Made by a program: the position numbers and the translations under genes. Shown piece by piece: positions 37,257 through 49,000 of a stretch of DNA of 64,000 nt; position 1 is the first letter of the stretch, and each line of letters opens with the position of its first letter. The notes under the pieces are model-generated. The model did not search any database. It was given only the letters and a program-made list of their open reading frames with translations, and was not told where the DNA came from. Source of the stretch: Cardiocondyla obscurior (lineage: Eukaryota > Arthropoda > Insecta > Hymenoptera > Formicidae). Location of the stretch: NCBI RefSeq assembly GCF_019399895.1, contig NC_091874.1, positions 5,582,501-5,646,500 on the forward strand. Direction: 5' to 3'.

Positions 37257-40200
37257 GTAAGTCGCATGACTTTTTTTCGTAGTTTGAAATTAGGGTGTCT
37301 TAAAAAATAGCGCGCGCGTGGTTTTTTTTTTCTAATATGAAACATTTAATGAAATTCCTTCGCCGTCACGACTTGCTTTTTCGAAGGGAGATTTTTCTGC
37401 GTCTTTCTTACAAAACGCTCATTTATTTTTATCCGATACTTTTTGCGATTCACTTGAATCTTCCTCTGCGAGAGAGGCAACGTCTTGCGGATGAATCCCG
37501 CGAGTTCTGAAGTATCTGAAATACGCTCAAAGGTACGGTTGGTAGGAAAATATGGCACGATAACGGTCGAAACGTAGCGTAATTCTCTTAGCCGGCGCGG
37601 GTGCCTTGGTAGTCGCTCTCCGTTTCGAGGACACGAGTACAAAACGCACACAGAGTACCAAAGAGTAATATAATTACACGGAGTATACAGAAGGAAGGAA
37701 GGAAGTAACGTCGACGACGGGGTTTCAAGCGGCGGTGCCCCTATCGCTCTCCCGTATCGTTTCCGCGACCTTTATGCTCTTCCGCTGGTAACGAGGTTAT
37801 TCAGCGACGTCGACGATTCATTATTGTTGACATTCGCATAGTTGGCGAAAATTTTTCACCGTTGATAAACGACAAACGGCGCGGCTTTCGCGAGACAATC
37901 TCGAAACGGAGTAACGTTTCCACGGCGAAGCGGATTATGCAAGTACAAAAGAACGCGCGACGGCATCGAAGGAAAACGATGAAGGGGCTCGTTCTTATAA
38001 GTTCGAGAACTTATAGGAACTCCTCCGGCGGTTCTTCGCGACCATTACAGCAAATGTTTTTTGTATAAACTTCCCGTAGCCGAAGGAAACTCGCTGTGGA
38101 AACATCTCCCCCCCGGTTAAAGTCGCGTGAAAGTGTATTGCAAGCAAATGAACGCCAATTTACCCGAAACGCGATTACAATCGACTATCCTTGCGCGTAA
38201 TACTTAACGAAGCCGCTTCGTTGTCGTTCGTAAAATGGATTTTACGCATTAGGCCGCCTTTACACATATCTTTCGAGGGCTAAAACGGCGGATTAACGAG
38301 CGCGTTTTAAGGCAAATCTGAGAATCTTGTTTTCGCGCGCGCAGGTGGCGGAGTCCGGTGTGTTACCGAACTTCCGGGATACGCCACATCGACGCGTATC
38401 CCTTTCCCTTTTTTTTTCCTTTCCCCCGCACCGCTTGAAATTCGTGGCGTATCGCGAAAAGGGCGTTCGCGGCCCTATGGGCGAAATGTCGTTGATAATA
38501 GAATATTAGAGGAGGCGTCGGGGCGAAGTTAGTGTCTAGTTGCTGGGAATAGGCGCAACTGCGCCCGTAAGAGCACCCGGGCGAAGAGCCTGCCTCTATA
38601 ATGCATGAGATGCAGACGCGACCCTCCTTAGATATGCATGATTGGCCATTTGCTTAGCAAATACACTGTTGGTACGGGACCACTTACGACAACAGCTGCT
38701 ACGTGGCAAATTGCAATTTTCTCGAGCTGTTTGCCACGCGCGCTTTCGCGGTGATTCGTAAAACATCGCCGCTCTCCGCACGGATATGGATATGTATATA
38801 AAACCACGGACGTGGATTACGTGCTCCATTCGCGTTCCCGTTTACAGACTCCCTTCTTACTTCGCCCAAGCGGAAGCTTTATTTCCCACTAGACTTTGGA
38901 GCATTTACCCGTGCCATTCTTGGCGCGCCTTTAAAACTCCCGTTACACACGTACGAAACTTCGCGTTCTTTTACGGTTGTTTCCTTTTAAATCGCTCCAA
39001 TATTTTGCGACTGTTCTTACATCTCGCGAGATGCCGCAGCGCAACGATTTGACGATGCGTCTCATCAAACTCGTACAAGTCTCCTGCCGAAGCGCGAAGC
39101 ATATTCCCGTGCAATTAGAGATTATAATTAACACGTTTAAACGTCGTGTAGACATTTCTGAGGGAAACGCGTGAAAACCCATATGTCTAAAGCTGTACGT
39201 ATAATTTATCGCCTCGCAATTTACCCAGCTGACTGCGTCGCGCGACGAGAGCGAAGTGATTAATAAAAATTGTTCGGCGCTTAACGCTTTAATTAAAGAG
39301 CAACGAGTTTCGTAATCGAGTACAAAGGTCATTATTATTTTGAAGAACTTTATTCGTAATTAACTAATTAATTTTCGCGCTGCACTTTCGCACGTATGTA
39401 ACGCACGTAAAGAAGTACGCGTGAACGTCGCGCAGTTTGAACGGCGACGGCTGTGCGAAAAGGCGCAATGCGAGTCGCACATGCCTTAATATATTTTACT
39501 CGGCCGAATAAATTTGCGTCGGAGTTGCGTAGACGGCGTTACTTGCAGTTAGCGTACTTAACCCCATCCACCGTTCTACTCGTCGGTGCGTGCCTCAAAC
39601 GCAACGCGGGGCGTTTTCTCATCGCGGTTACTTTATATTTCACGATTGCCCCTGTAGCTCGCACCCCCCTCCTCGAATCACTTTCGCGAGATGATGAACT
39701 CGCGGCGCTTACCGCCCCAGCCTGCCGCCGTCATCAATAATAAAATAAGTAAGCCCGTCTATATATCCCTAATAATACATGGTACAATCTTGACACGCGC
39801 ACAAAGTTAGATTATACCTATAGTGCTAAAACTTGCTACTCGGATGTTGGAGTTTTGCAAGTTCGCGTCTTAGTTAAATACATTTGAGTGTAGATTCCAA
39901 AACTTTGATAGCACCTGCGTCTTGATGAAAACTTTTTTTTTCTTTTTTTTTTCTCTCCTCCTCGTTAACTGTAATCGCCGTGGAATTTCGCTTCTTTTTC
40001 TCGTTTTTAAATCCCGGAATTCTGTGAGAGAAAGGTATTTACCGACGCGACGACTTTTAAGCCTCGAGTGTTTATTGCTCGAGAGAGGCGCAAGTATAGC
40101 TAGAGTCTTGATGGATAGGTAGACACCTCGAGTTGATCATGAGCTTTCATCACCTTGGAACTTTAACCACCGTTTCCGGAAGTTCGCCAACTATTCGAGC

Positions 40201-41700
40201 AAAAGTTTCTCACCGCGGCGAGCCTTTCTCTTTCTTGCCAATTAATATGGTTTATCAGTTATATTTTCGGAGCCGAATTTACCACGCCGCTCGAGTGGTC
40301 CATTAATCTCGCGGGTGCGCCAAGATTCGATGATTCGTCGATAGTTGAAAGAGAAACGCCGGATCGTGATGATCGTCGCGGGTGGGTGAGCTCCACTTAA
40401 ATATGCGACGCGAATCGATTGGTTGCGGGCTAAACCGACGGCTGCGAAGTGAAATCGTCCGTCGCAAGACAGAAATTTTATTCCGCCAAGCAGTCTGGCG
40501 GGCAGGGAGTAAACGTTGCGCCGCGGCGAAACCTTTAAAATTGTGTTGCACCGCGCGAGCTCTTCCAACCGCGTATCCAGTTTGCAGCTCTGCGCCGAGG
40601 AACATATTGGTCGTACGTGAACGGACGGCTTTAGGAGTATTCTGCATTATTTATGTCTCGGCGGTACATGCACACGAGAGTGCACCCCGCCGCTGCCAGG
40701 CAGCCGCCTCACGTGGCTTACACAGATCACGTTAATACCTCTTGGAGCGCGCGCATTGTCGTATTTTATGGAGAGCCCGACTTTTCTCCATCGGTTGGAG
40801 CCACGCGCGTGTTAGTTCGCCACTCGCAAAAACTACCCTCCACGTTCCTTCGCGACGCGACGTCGCGCGATCCGTTCGCTTGTCGCTTCACGGCTGTGAG
40901 CTCGCATTTACGAAAGTTTTCGCCGTCGCGCCCTAACAAGGTTAGACGTCGCTTTAAACTAACGTCTTGTAAACGCTTATCGGAGAAAGATATTATTTGA
41001 CGCGATACACGTGTGATTTTACGCGTCAATTTGATTCTCGCCGCGAGATCGATGAATAACGGGGGCCGCATTTTGCGCGGTACGCTAAAAATCCGGTAAC
41101 GGCTGCAGCATTCGGCGCGCCGACAGATGTATTTTACAAACTACGTATATTTCACTGGCGCTGCCCACCCGGTGACTTCTACTATTTCACGTGATTTTCG
41201 CGAAATAACACGTCTGTCCGTGTCGCATTTCCCTTTCACGTATTTCGACACCTCTATCTTTTCTCGTTTCGATTCTGCATTTGTCCCGGTCTCGGACGAG
41301 GACGCGGAAACTTCGTGACGGCACGACTTATGTACCTGCGGGGGTGCATCTTCCCGCGAAAGCGATTCCGCGGTGAAGCTCGCTTTGATCATCGTCTGTT
41401 TGATTTCGTTCGACCGCTAACAATGAGATGTCAAACGGACTCGGGGATGCAAACAAGGTAATTATAACTAAGAGCGACCGCTTGGCGCGGGCGGCATAAG
41501 AAACCATTCCTCGAAGTAGCACTTTTAATATATTCCTCGAGAGCTTTGCGCGCTGATCGCTTTAATTACAAGAGGATGAAAACCCTCTCGAACGAACTCG
41601 GCAAATCATCGTTGCGAAAAGACCTCTTCGCAGTTTTGCGTGATAAAGCATTCTGTTCGTGTCAAATCGAAATTATTTTGGTATTCGGAAAACGAAATTG

Positions 41701-41757
41701 CTTTCTCTCTCTCTCTCTCTCTATTTTTTTCTTTTTTTCTTTTTTTTCTCTATGCAG
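41701..41757 (+). repeat. (TC)n and poly(T) tract ending in an acceptor-like site
   Basis: A CT repeat grades into T-rich sequence and ends TTCTCTATGCAG. The following sequence is open for 19 codons only, so no exon is called. Confidence 0.85.
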
Positions 41758-42581
41758 CGACAATGAAATTATAATGAAATCATACGCTAATCGTGAAAAC
41801 GGACGTCTAATTTGACGTGCTCTGTCAGTCGAGCTACGTAACACCGATGCAAATGTTTTGTGGCCGTTGATATGCACATTTAGCATTCATGCGGATTGCA
41901 ATTTAATCGGAAATCACCTCGCGTACTGTACGAAGTCAATGCATTATCAATATCGCAGATATAGCTGTGAATAGAATTTGTTGGATAATAAAGGCTTGCC
42001 ACGGGTTTAATTTTATGATACAGAATTTGCTAAAGCCAAATTTGTTGTTTATATGTTTCTTTAAAAGCGTACCTTATTTTATTTCGAAATAAATAAATTA
42101 ATACGCAGTCGAAACTTATTGATGTGGATGATTGAAGACAGAAGTATTGACTTGGTATCGCGATCCCGTATGTTATTCAAATAATTAGAGAAACAAATAT
42201 TTGTAAAATGGGCGCACGGGGTCGTAAACACCCATAAATAATTATCACGACCGGAGATTGGAAATAATGCGCGATTATTTCCGGGCCGTGATTTCGGCTC
42301 AGCGGTAAATACGTACTCTCATATTGCGGCGGAATAGAAATCCGTGAGGCGCATTGGTTATCGAATAAAAAAAAAAAAAAAAATTACATTTCCCATATCC
42401 GCGCGAACGATCGAAAGTAGAGAAACAGCCTGGCGCACGTTGCATTTGCATCGTTGCATGTCGGCCGAGAGCCATTGCGGGACCGTCATTATTTTCGCAT
42501 AAAGAATTCAGCCTTGCGGATAACGTCGCCCAACTGGTTAACGCGCGAGGGCTCTCCCCGGGTCGCCGGTGTCGCGCCTTG

Positions 42582-42601
42582 ACGTTAACGTTAACGTTAA
42601 C
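42582..42601 (+). repeat. (ACGTTA)n hexanucleotide repeat
   Basis: Just over three units of ACGTTA, followed by a degenerate ACATTA. It is not the TTAGG insect telomere unit. Confidence 0.9.
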
Positions 42602-42744
42602 ATTAATACACACACGAGCACTTCACGTGACACGCCTGCGCGCCGCTGTATCGATGTAGACTACCCGGTGCAGACCGAATCCCGCCACCGCGCTTCCCCT
42701 GGGAAATACCGGTCGGCTTTACCTGCGCGTTCTACCTCTCTTAG

Positions 42745-42879
42745 TGTAACGCTCTATCGTTCGAGGCAGACTTGTGCGCTGACCATCGAAGAGCCTTTGG
42801 TACGTCCTGCGGCTTGCGCTGCAACGGCACCGCCAAAGGCCTTTCCATCCCCCAGCCGGGATCAGGAGAGCCTTTGGCT
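42745..42879 (+). CDS. Weak candidate internal exon
   Basis: A pyrimidine-rich acceptor (TTCTACCTCTCTTAG) precedes 135 nt (45 codons, phase 0 at both ends) and a CT|GTAAGA donor. The frame is open and starts CNALSFEADLCADHRR, with three further cysteines shortly after. The frame is closed immediately upstream by the acceptor TAG, as expected for an exon, but no family is recognisable. The minus strand also shows a splice-bounded open stretch (42723-42877), so this may be chance in stop-poor DNA. Confidence 0.22.
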
Positions 42880-44025
42880 GTAAGACGACTTTCTTCGTTG
42901 CAGCGCGGGATCGATTACCTACCTAACTCACGAGCCAAGTCGAATTTCGCGTCTTTTCTTGTAAACCGCGAAGTGACTTTTTCGAATGTTGCACGTGCAA
43001 TGTACGTGTGTAAAATGTAGTTTCATTATTTAATGCGACTCGTCGCGTGCGCTATTAAGAAATCCCTGCCACAAACGGCTTTCCCACCCCTCTGGTCGGC
43101 CGTAACGCGAACCGACGCATAATGATGAATAAAAATGCATTGCATCTGCATTGCGGATAGCCGGGACATTTTGCGTCTTATTTATCAAATGAACCACTTA
43201 GAATACAGTCACAATAAGCATTCGGAATAAAGTCTATCGTGAATGGAAGGTGAATCCAATAATGCCCGGTAACCAACTTTCTTTTTATGTTGGCAGCCAG
43301 GAATAAAAAGCGAAGTCTGTCGACCGCGCAAATCCATTTTAGGTGTTTCATATTTTCCCCGACTTTTCTTCGAAACGAAAGTAGAGAAGTCGATACGCAT
43401 TACGTTCCTGACGAACAATCGTTCTGAATTATTATTTTCGAGAAATTCGCCAATTGGCCGGACTGTATAAATTGGAGTTTGTTATCGAAGTAGCATTCAA
43501 GTATCGTTAATTTCTGCCGGGAATTAAGCACTGTTGCGATGGCGATTAATTAAATATCCTTTTATTTCGATGCCTGAAAGAAATAATTTTTTAATCAAAC
43601 CGGTTTGAAATACCGGAATTGCGAATAAAACGTGACGATAACATTGTCAGAGGCACCGTGTTTCAAAGCCTCGTCTCTATCGAAATGTATCGCTCGTACC
43701 AATTGCTCGTCGCGTGCGAAAAATCAGTAAAAACATTACGTTATCAGAAACGAGTTTATTGGATAACGCTGTGAAAGCTGTTGCACAAAGGTTCGGCCCT
43801 CTGCGACTTTCACGCGAAAACGATGTTGGTGCTGAGCGGTTTTATGCACACGCGGCATTGGTAATGATCCGTGTATGTACCCTCACAGACGCGGTATAGA
43901 AGAAACGAAAATCTGCGCGGCGCGCTTTAAACCGTAATGACTCCGGCGGCGTGTGGAAGCTCCGCTTTTTAACCACCGCGCACAGGTGGAAACGCAATCG
44001 CGAATAGCGTACCGTGCAACGCGCC

Positions 44026-44066
44026 GCGTCGCGTCGAGTCGAGTCGCGTCGCGTCGCGTCGCGTCG
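44026..44066 (+). repeat. (GCGTC)n pentanucleotide repeat with GAGTC variants
   Basis: About eight 5-bp units, mostly GCGTC with two GAGTC units near 44035-44045. Its unit is the reverse complement, rotated, of the CGACG repeat at 15531. Confidence 0.9.
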
Positions 44067-44222
44067 TCAGAACCATAAATTCCTGTTTGCCTAGGCAGAA
44101 GGGAAAATATTCAGAGAGGATACCAGAAAAGCACAAACGGCATCCCGCCCGAAGTGCGCGAGCATAACGGATAGCGAAAGTTCGTCTACACCCGTAGGTG
44201 CATCGCGCGCGTGCATCCTCAC

Positions 44223-44408
44223 CGGACGCGTGCATTCCGAGAGATATTCGCTCCATTGGACGCCGGTGGAATACACTTTGACACCTTTCAGACGCCTATA
44301 CGCATTATGCCGCGAGTAATCACACTTTCGCGCATCTTTTCCCCGGTCTTTTTGATCGCCGCGCTTTGAACAATAACCGTACGAGAGTCGCACGGCGACA
44401 AGTGTACC
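44223..44408 (-). CDS. Weak candidate internal exon
   Basis: On the minus strand a good acceptor (TTCAACTTCTTTCCAG) and donor (CCG|GTGAGG) bound 186 nt, exactly 62 codons in phase 0. The frame is open with GTLVAVRLSYGYCSKRG near the start and WSEYLSECTRP at the end. It lies in the proposed long intron of the CUB gene, but its phase does not fit between the exons at 53172 and 15892. No domain is recognised. The open frame continues on both sides, which weakens the case. Confidence 0.2.
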
Positions 44409-46038
44409 CTGGAAAGAAGTTGAAAAGTATTTTGAGCCCTCGAGCACTCGGCTTTCCCTATTGAAAAGTCTCTCCTCCGCGGCGCTTTCCACACCAGGGA
44501 TGATACGCCGCGTTATTGCGAAAGCGTGGATTGCGTGTATGCATATGTCGGAATCGCGCTTGTCACCTAAATTTATTTTCAAACGCGTAGACAGATAAAT
44601 TGTATATCGCTAAGTAGCGCGGAGCGGCAACTGTCGATAAAATTCTATTGTACGAAAACTTGTTGGGAAAATTTCTACCTTCTGCAATTCCGTTCTAAAA
44701 TTCGTTTCCCGTGCTCGCGATAGAAATGCACGAGTTACCGCCGCGTGCGTTGTTTAATGAAGCGGAACTTATTCTCTCCGGCGATGGATCGCGAACTTAT
44801 TTTACAATCTATCACACGCCCGCTCAAATGATTGCGCGACGGCCCCGCGTTTTAGGCTGCTGCATGCCCGAAATCGCTCTTTAGAATGTGATGCGAGATG
44901 TCGGGGTCAACGACAATGATTTTTCCCGTGAAAAATCATAGTAGCCGATTTCCTCCTCTCTCACTCGCCGAATATTTTTCATTCTGCGTCCACCCGACGG
45001 CCCCCCAAGGTAATTCGTTTCGCGCGAATCATTGATTTTCAACGGTACGGCCTCGTAATCACTATTACTCAAATCGAGGACATTGAAGTTAAGCGTAAAA
45101 GCCGGGGCCGAGAAAAGCATTATCGAACAATTCGTATTGTACCTCTGAAACGCGCGGCGCATCTCATAACGTGCATAACAATGATTGCGACGCGTGGACG
45201 GTCGATCGTTGCATGCAGAACGGACATTCCGCAAGCTGCACATTTAATCCCGTTCTCAACGAGAATACGCGAAATGTAAGATCGCCGGAACTCGGTAATC
45301 CCCCGTAACGCCAGAAGTTTGCCCAGCATTTCGATGCCACGTAGACTTAGACATTATCGCGCAGATAAATCGGACTGTATATCAGGCGAGAGCGCTTCGA
45401 ATCGACTTGGCAGGTTAAACCGAGAGGAATTCCCACTTTCAAACCGCCGCGGCCCAGGTAATCCTCATAATATTCGAACGAGCGCCCAAGTCCAACCTCG
45501 GTATTTCAATTTCAGTCAGTTCAGGTGTAGCACGCGGCTCTTGCCGCGTACACAGAGAGGCGCTTGATTAATTTCCTTTGCCTGCCACATGCCGGTGCTC
45601 ATCTTGTTCAAGCACACTTTTGACCTCCGACGACGTCTCTTCGCCCGCCTCGCGTCGCGCCACCGCTTATCACAGCCGCGCTCTAACGAAGCACATCCCG
45701 GCTAGGCGGTTACACCGCGATACTCGCCGGTGATATCACTTTTCCGCAAACGCACGTGGACCGACCTGTTGTCACACACGTCACACACAATGCAATCACC
45801 CGCCGTCGCAATCTCATACGCCGCACCGGCAGCGTTTTCGCCTTTCTGTTGCTAATTACGCGTGTCGTGTGTTTCCGCGTAATTTAGACGCATTCGACTC
45901 CAGCTCCCGTCAATATCGAAAGTGCGAGTTTCAGGCTGAGTTATCGCAACGTCGTTCATTGCGCTGGTTCGTATTTCGTATTCAATCGACAGGACTTGCG
46001 GTTTCAAACTTTGTCGAACATCGTGTCTACGAGCAACA

Positions 46039-46063
46039 TTTTTTTTTTTTTTTTTTTTTTTTT
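46039..46063 (+). repeat. Poly(T) run, 25 nt
   Basis: Uninterrupted T run after GAGCAACA and before GCCGTCG. Confidence 0.95.
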
Positions 46064-49000
46064 GCCGTCGTACATTTTTATTACGCGGTTTGTACACGCT
46101 CGTAACACATCTCTTGTGAAATTCATCGTTCTTTATCCTTAATGGACGCGGAGCGTAGATCGCATAAAGTGGCACGTAAGAGGTCCGCCTGCGCACGAAT
46201 TCGTCGTCCTGAAACTAATTTCATTCCCGGCCGTCCTATGCGACTTGAGACCGGGTCCACTGCGAGCCTCCCGTCAAAGATATGCGCGGATCTCTCGCGG
46301 GAATTTCCAGCCGTGTGCATGAATATGTTAATTATTATGTAAAATAATAGATCAGAGCGGTGGGAAATTATTGATCAGTATGCAGTAAATTATATCGGAC
46401 ATTGTTTCAACAATAACTCCCAACAGTGCGCGGAGAAATACGTAATCGTGTCAACAATGTTACGCGGTTTCCAGATTGCATAGTTAGAAAATTTAAACAA
46501 TCAGGAGCAGGGTATTATCGCGAATCTATATTCGAAATTATTGTGGCCGGTTGCGGGTTTTATTTTTCTTTCGCCCGGAGACATGCATAAAATGTAAATG
46601 CGCATTTTAAAAATATGTAATAAGTTATTTCTCCGAGTGCCATTTCGCTCGAGAAAAGAAACGCGGTATTTCTTTGAAAGAAGAGGTTTATTATACAAAT
46701 ATACTTGGCGCGCGCGAAGCTGCCGCTCCTTTTGATATTTATGTGCACATCTACCTACTTTTTAATTTCAAAGTCTTATAATCCGTAACGAAGGAAACCG
46801 GCTCTTTTTTTAATGTGAGACTAAATTATTTGGTGGTTAATGCAAAGTCGAATCGAATTTTATTAATAGAGTGCACGTACGAAAAAGGAGAACTAAGTAT
46901 TTTTGTCCCCAGCTCTTAATATTTTTACGATCAATCGTAACACTTCGTGTTAAAAAAAATTTTTATGATCGTTTCAATCGTATTTACTGCGTTCGAAATA
47001 CCGTGATACGCCATGCGTTTAGACTGGATAGGAAAAGCGGTAATTTAATTGAAAAAAAAAAAAAAAAAAACAGAGAGATAGCGAGGTGGACTGCGCACAG
47101 GCGTTCTCGATTTAATTGAAAGTCTGAAAGCCTCCTATGGATTACAGTCTAAATTCATCTCGGCATGATTTTGAAATTGATACAAAAACTTATGATGGCC
47201 ACTCAAGGAGTAGATAAATTTAAATTTAAGATTTTACAGCATTTGTAGACGTGATTAAATTACAATGTAACGCAAATATGTGCGGGAGGAAAAAACTAGT
47301 TGAACTTTTTTTTTTTTTAACTTTTCCGAAAGGATTGAGTTTTCCGGCGTGTACATCAAGAACGCGTTCCGTAATTGAATAATCGAGCGGGTTTGATTTT
47401 AACTCTCTGATAAAAGCGAAGCGTTATTCAATGAAAATATCGATCGCGTAAAAGTGAATGTAGATATTAAAAATATTGCAAATTTAGTTTAATTCGATCT
47501 ATCGTTCGTGCATTTTGAATGCGGCCGCAGAGTTTGCATTCACAATATCTGTTGCGCGGATTCGGCATTATTTTATCTTATCGCATTCTTCGCGTCTACG
47601 TTTTTTTTATTTTTCCGCTGTTTGAATGTCACTACGTTACCATAAAGGAATTAATTGAACAATCTGAATACATGAAATTTAATTCAAAAGCTGCAACATA
47701 CTTGCGTACGCGTTTTATAAATATTATTCACGATAAAACCTGCCTTTTGAACTTTGCGTGCTCTGTTCGAAACATTATTTGCAAATTAAACAAAAAAATA
47801 AATGAATAAATTCGTTTTCTCGTATTTATGAAAGAGTAAAGTGCAAAGTAATGAAAAATCGGCAGAGTCTCCGAAAGTATCTCCTACGAGTATATGAGGT
47901 GGTAGCGTGGCAGGATATCTCGAGCTTTCGTCCGGAAGGTAGAATCAGGGCTTTCGCGTTCGCAACGTGGAAAGAGAGATGAGGAGAGCGATGCCGGTCT
48001 CTCTGCGAAGGATTACGTTTTCCTGCGTTATCTTTCCACGATGGTGCCTCACCGTCCGCGTCCGTTCGTTTCCGGGGCAATCGGGAGTAAGTGAGGCCCT
48101 AATGCGTCCGTTTCCCACGGCATTGCCTTCAATTCTATCGTCATTCCGAAACTCAAATTAAAATTTCTTTTGAGCTGTTATCTACTCTGGATCTATTATT
48201 ACCGTCGAATTGTTTGCTCGCCAAAGATTAATGTACACTATATTAATGGCATCTTATAATACGCAATCTTTCTAAAAAAAAAAAAAAAATATCTTTCGTC
48301 CCCCTTGCTTCTCTGAAAATACTGTTATTTCACCCCGGTGGTGGTGTAAACCCGAATTTTTATTTACGCGGAACAGCAAGCGCGAACATTGCCGCCGGTA
48401 CCCGCCTCGCATCTGCAGACTGCATCTAAGTAGCTCGCGTTACGATTCAGGCATGGGTAGATACTACTCGGGAGCTGAAGGGAGCGGCGGAATTATTAAC
48501 GAGACACCACACGGCATCTCCCGGCATTAATATATAAGTACAATCGCCGGCCGGCGTGCCAAGCCACACTGGCAACACTCATCGTGGCGTGCGCCCATCC
48601 CCCTCGGTAATCCGTGCAAAGTGCGAGCACGAATTTTCGGTCCACGGAAAAAAAAAATGTACCAACGATAATTCGGTGAATTACACGGCACGGCGTGCAC
48701 GAGCGATGTTTATTAAGCGCGGATAGATAAATTGATTTTCCTTGCTAGCAATAACGCTCACTGATATAAATAACGGGGCTCTCGATAACGGTAATACGAT
48801 ATGAAAGTTTATTAATAATTAATTCGACGTAAATGTATACCTAAACGAACTACGATAATTAGGCTACATGCACACGCACCGTCGAGCTGTATCGTCAGAC
48901 GATATTACTCCACTAATACCAGACGTGAACTGACAGACGGGTTTCCGTTGGAACGATCGTGATTCTTGATAAACGACCGGGCGAATAAATATCAGCGTGA

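Larger units (their letters stand above)
36954..37275 (+). repeat. Duplicated exon-pair block, copy 1
   Basis: This block of about 320 bp has a diverged copy in the same orientation at 60306-60622, about 23.35 kb away. Shared sequence starts at CTGATAATCAATT, includes TTGCCGTTTATTAAATCATA before the first acceptor, runs through two exon-like segments and their intron, and fades a few bases after the second donor (GTAAGTCGCATG). Exon-like parts are more conserved than the intron. The retained intron means it did not arise by retroposition of a spliced RNA; a segmental duplication is the simplest origin. It lies antisense to the CUB gene, within its proposed long intron. Confidence 0.9.

Noticed and set aside
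45667..45690. TATCACAG match to the miR-2 family start
   Set aside because: No complementary arm forms a precursor hairpin around it.
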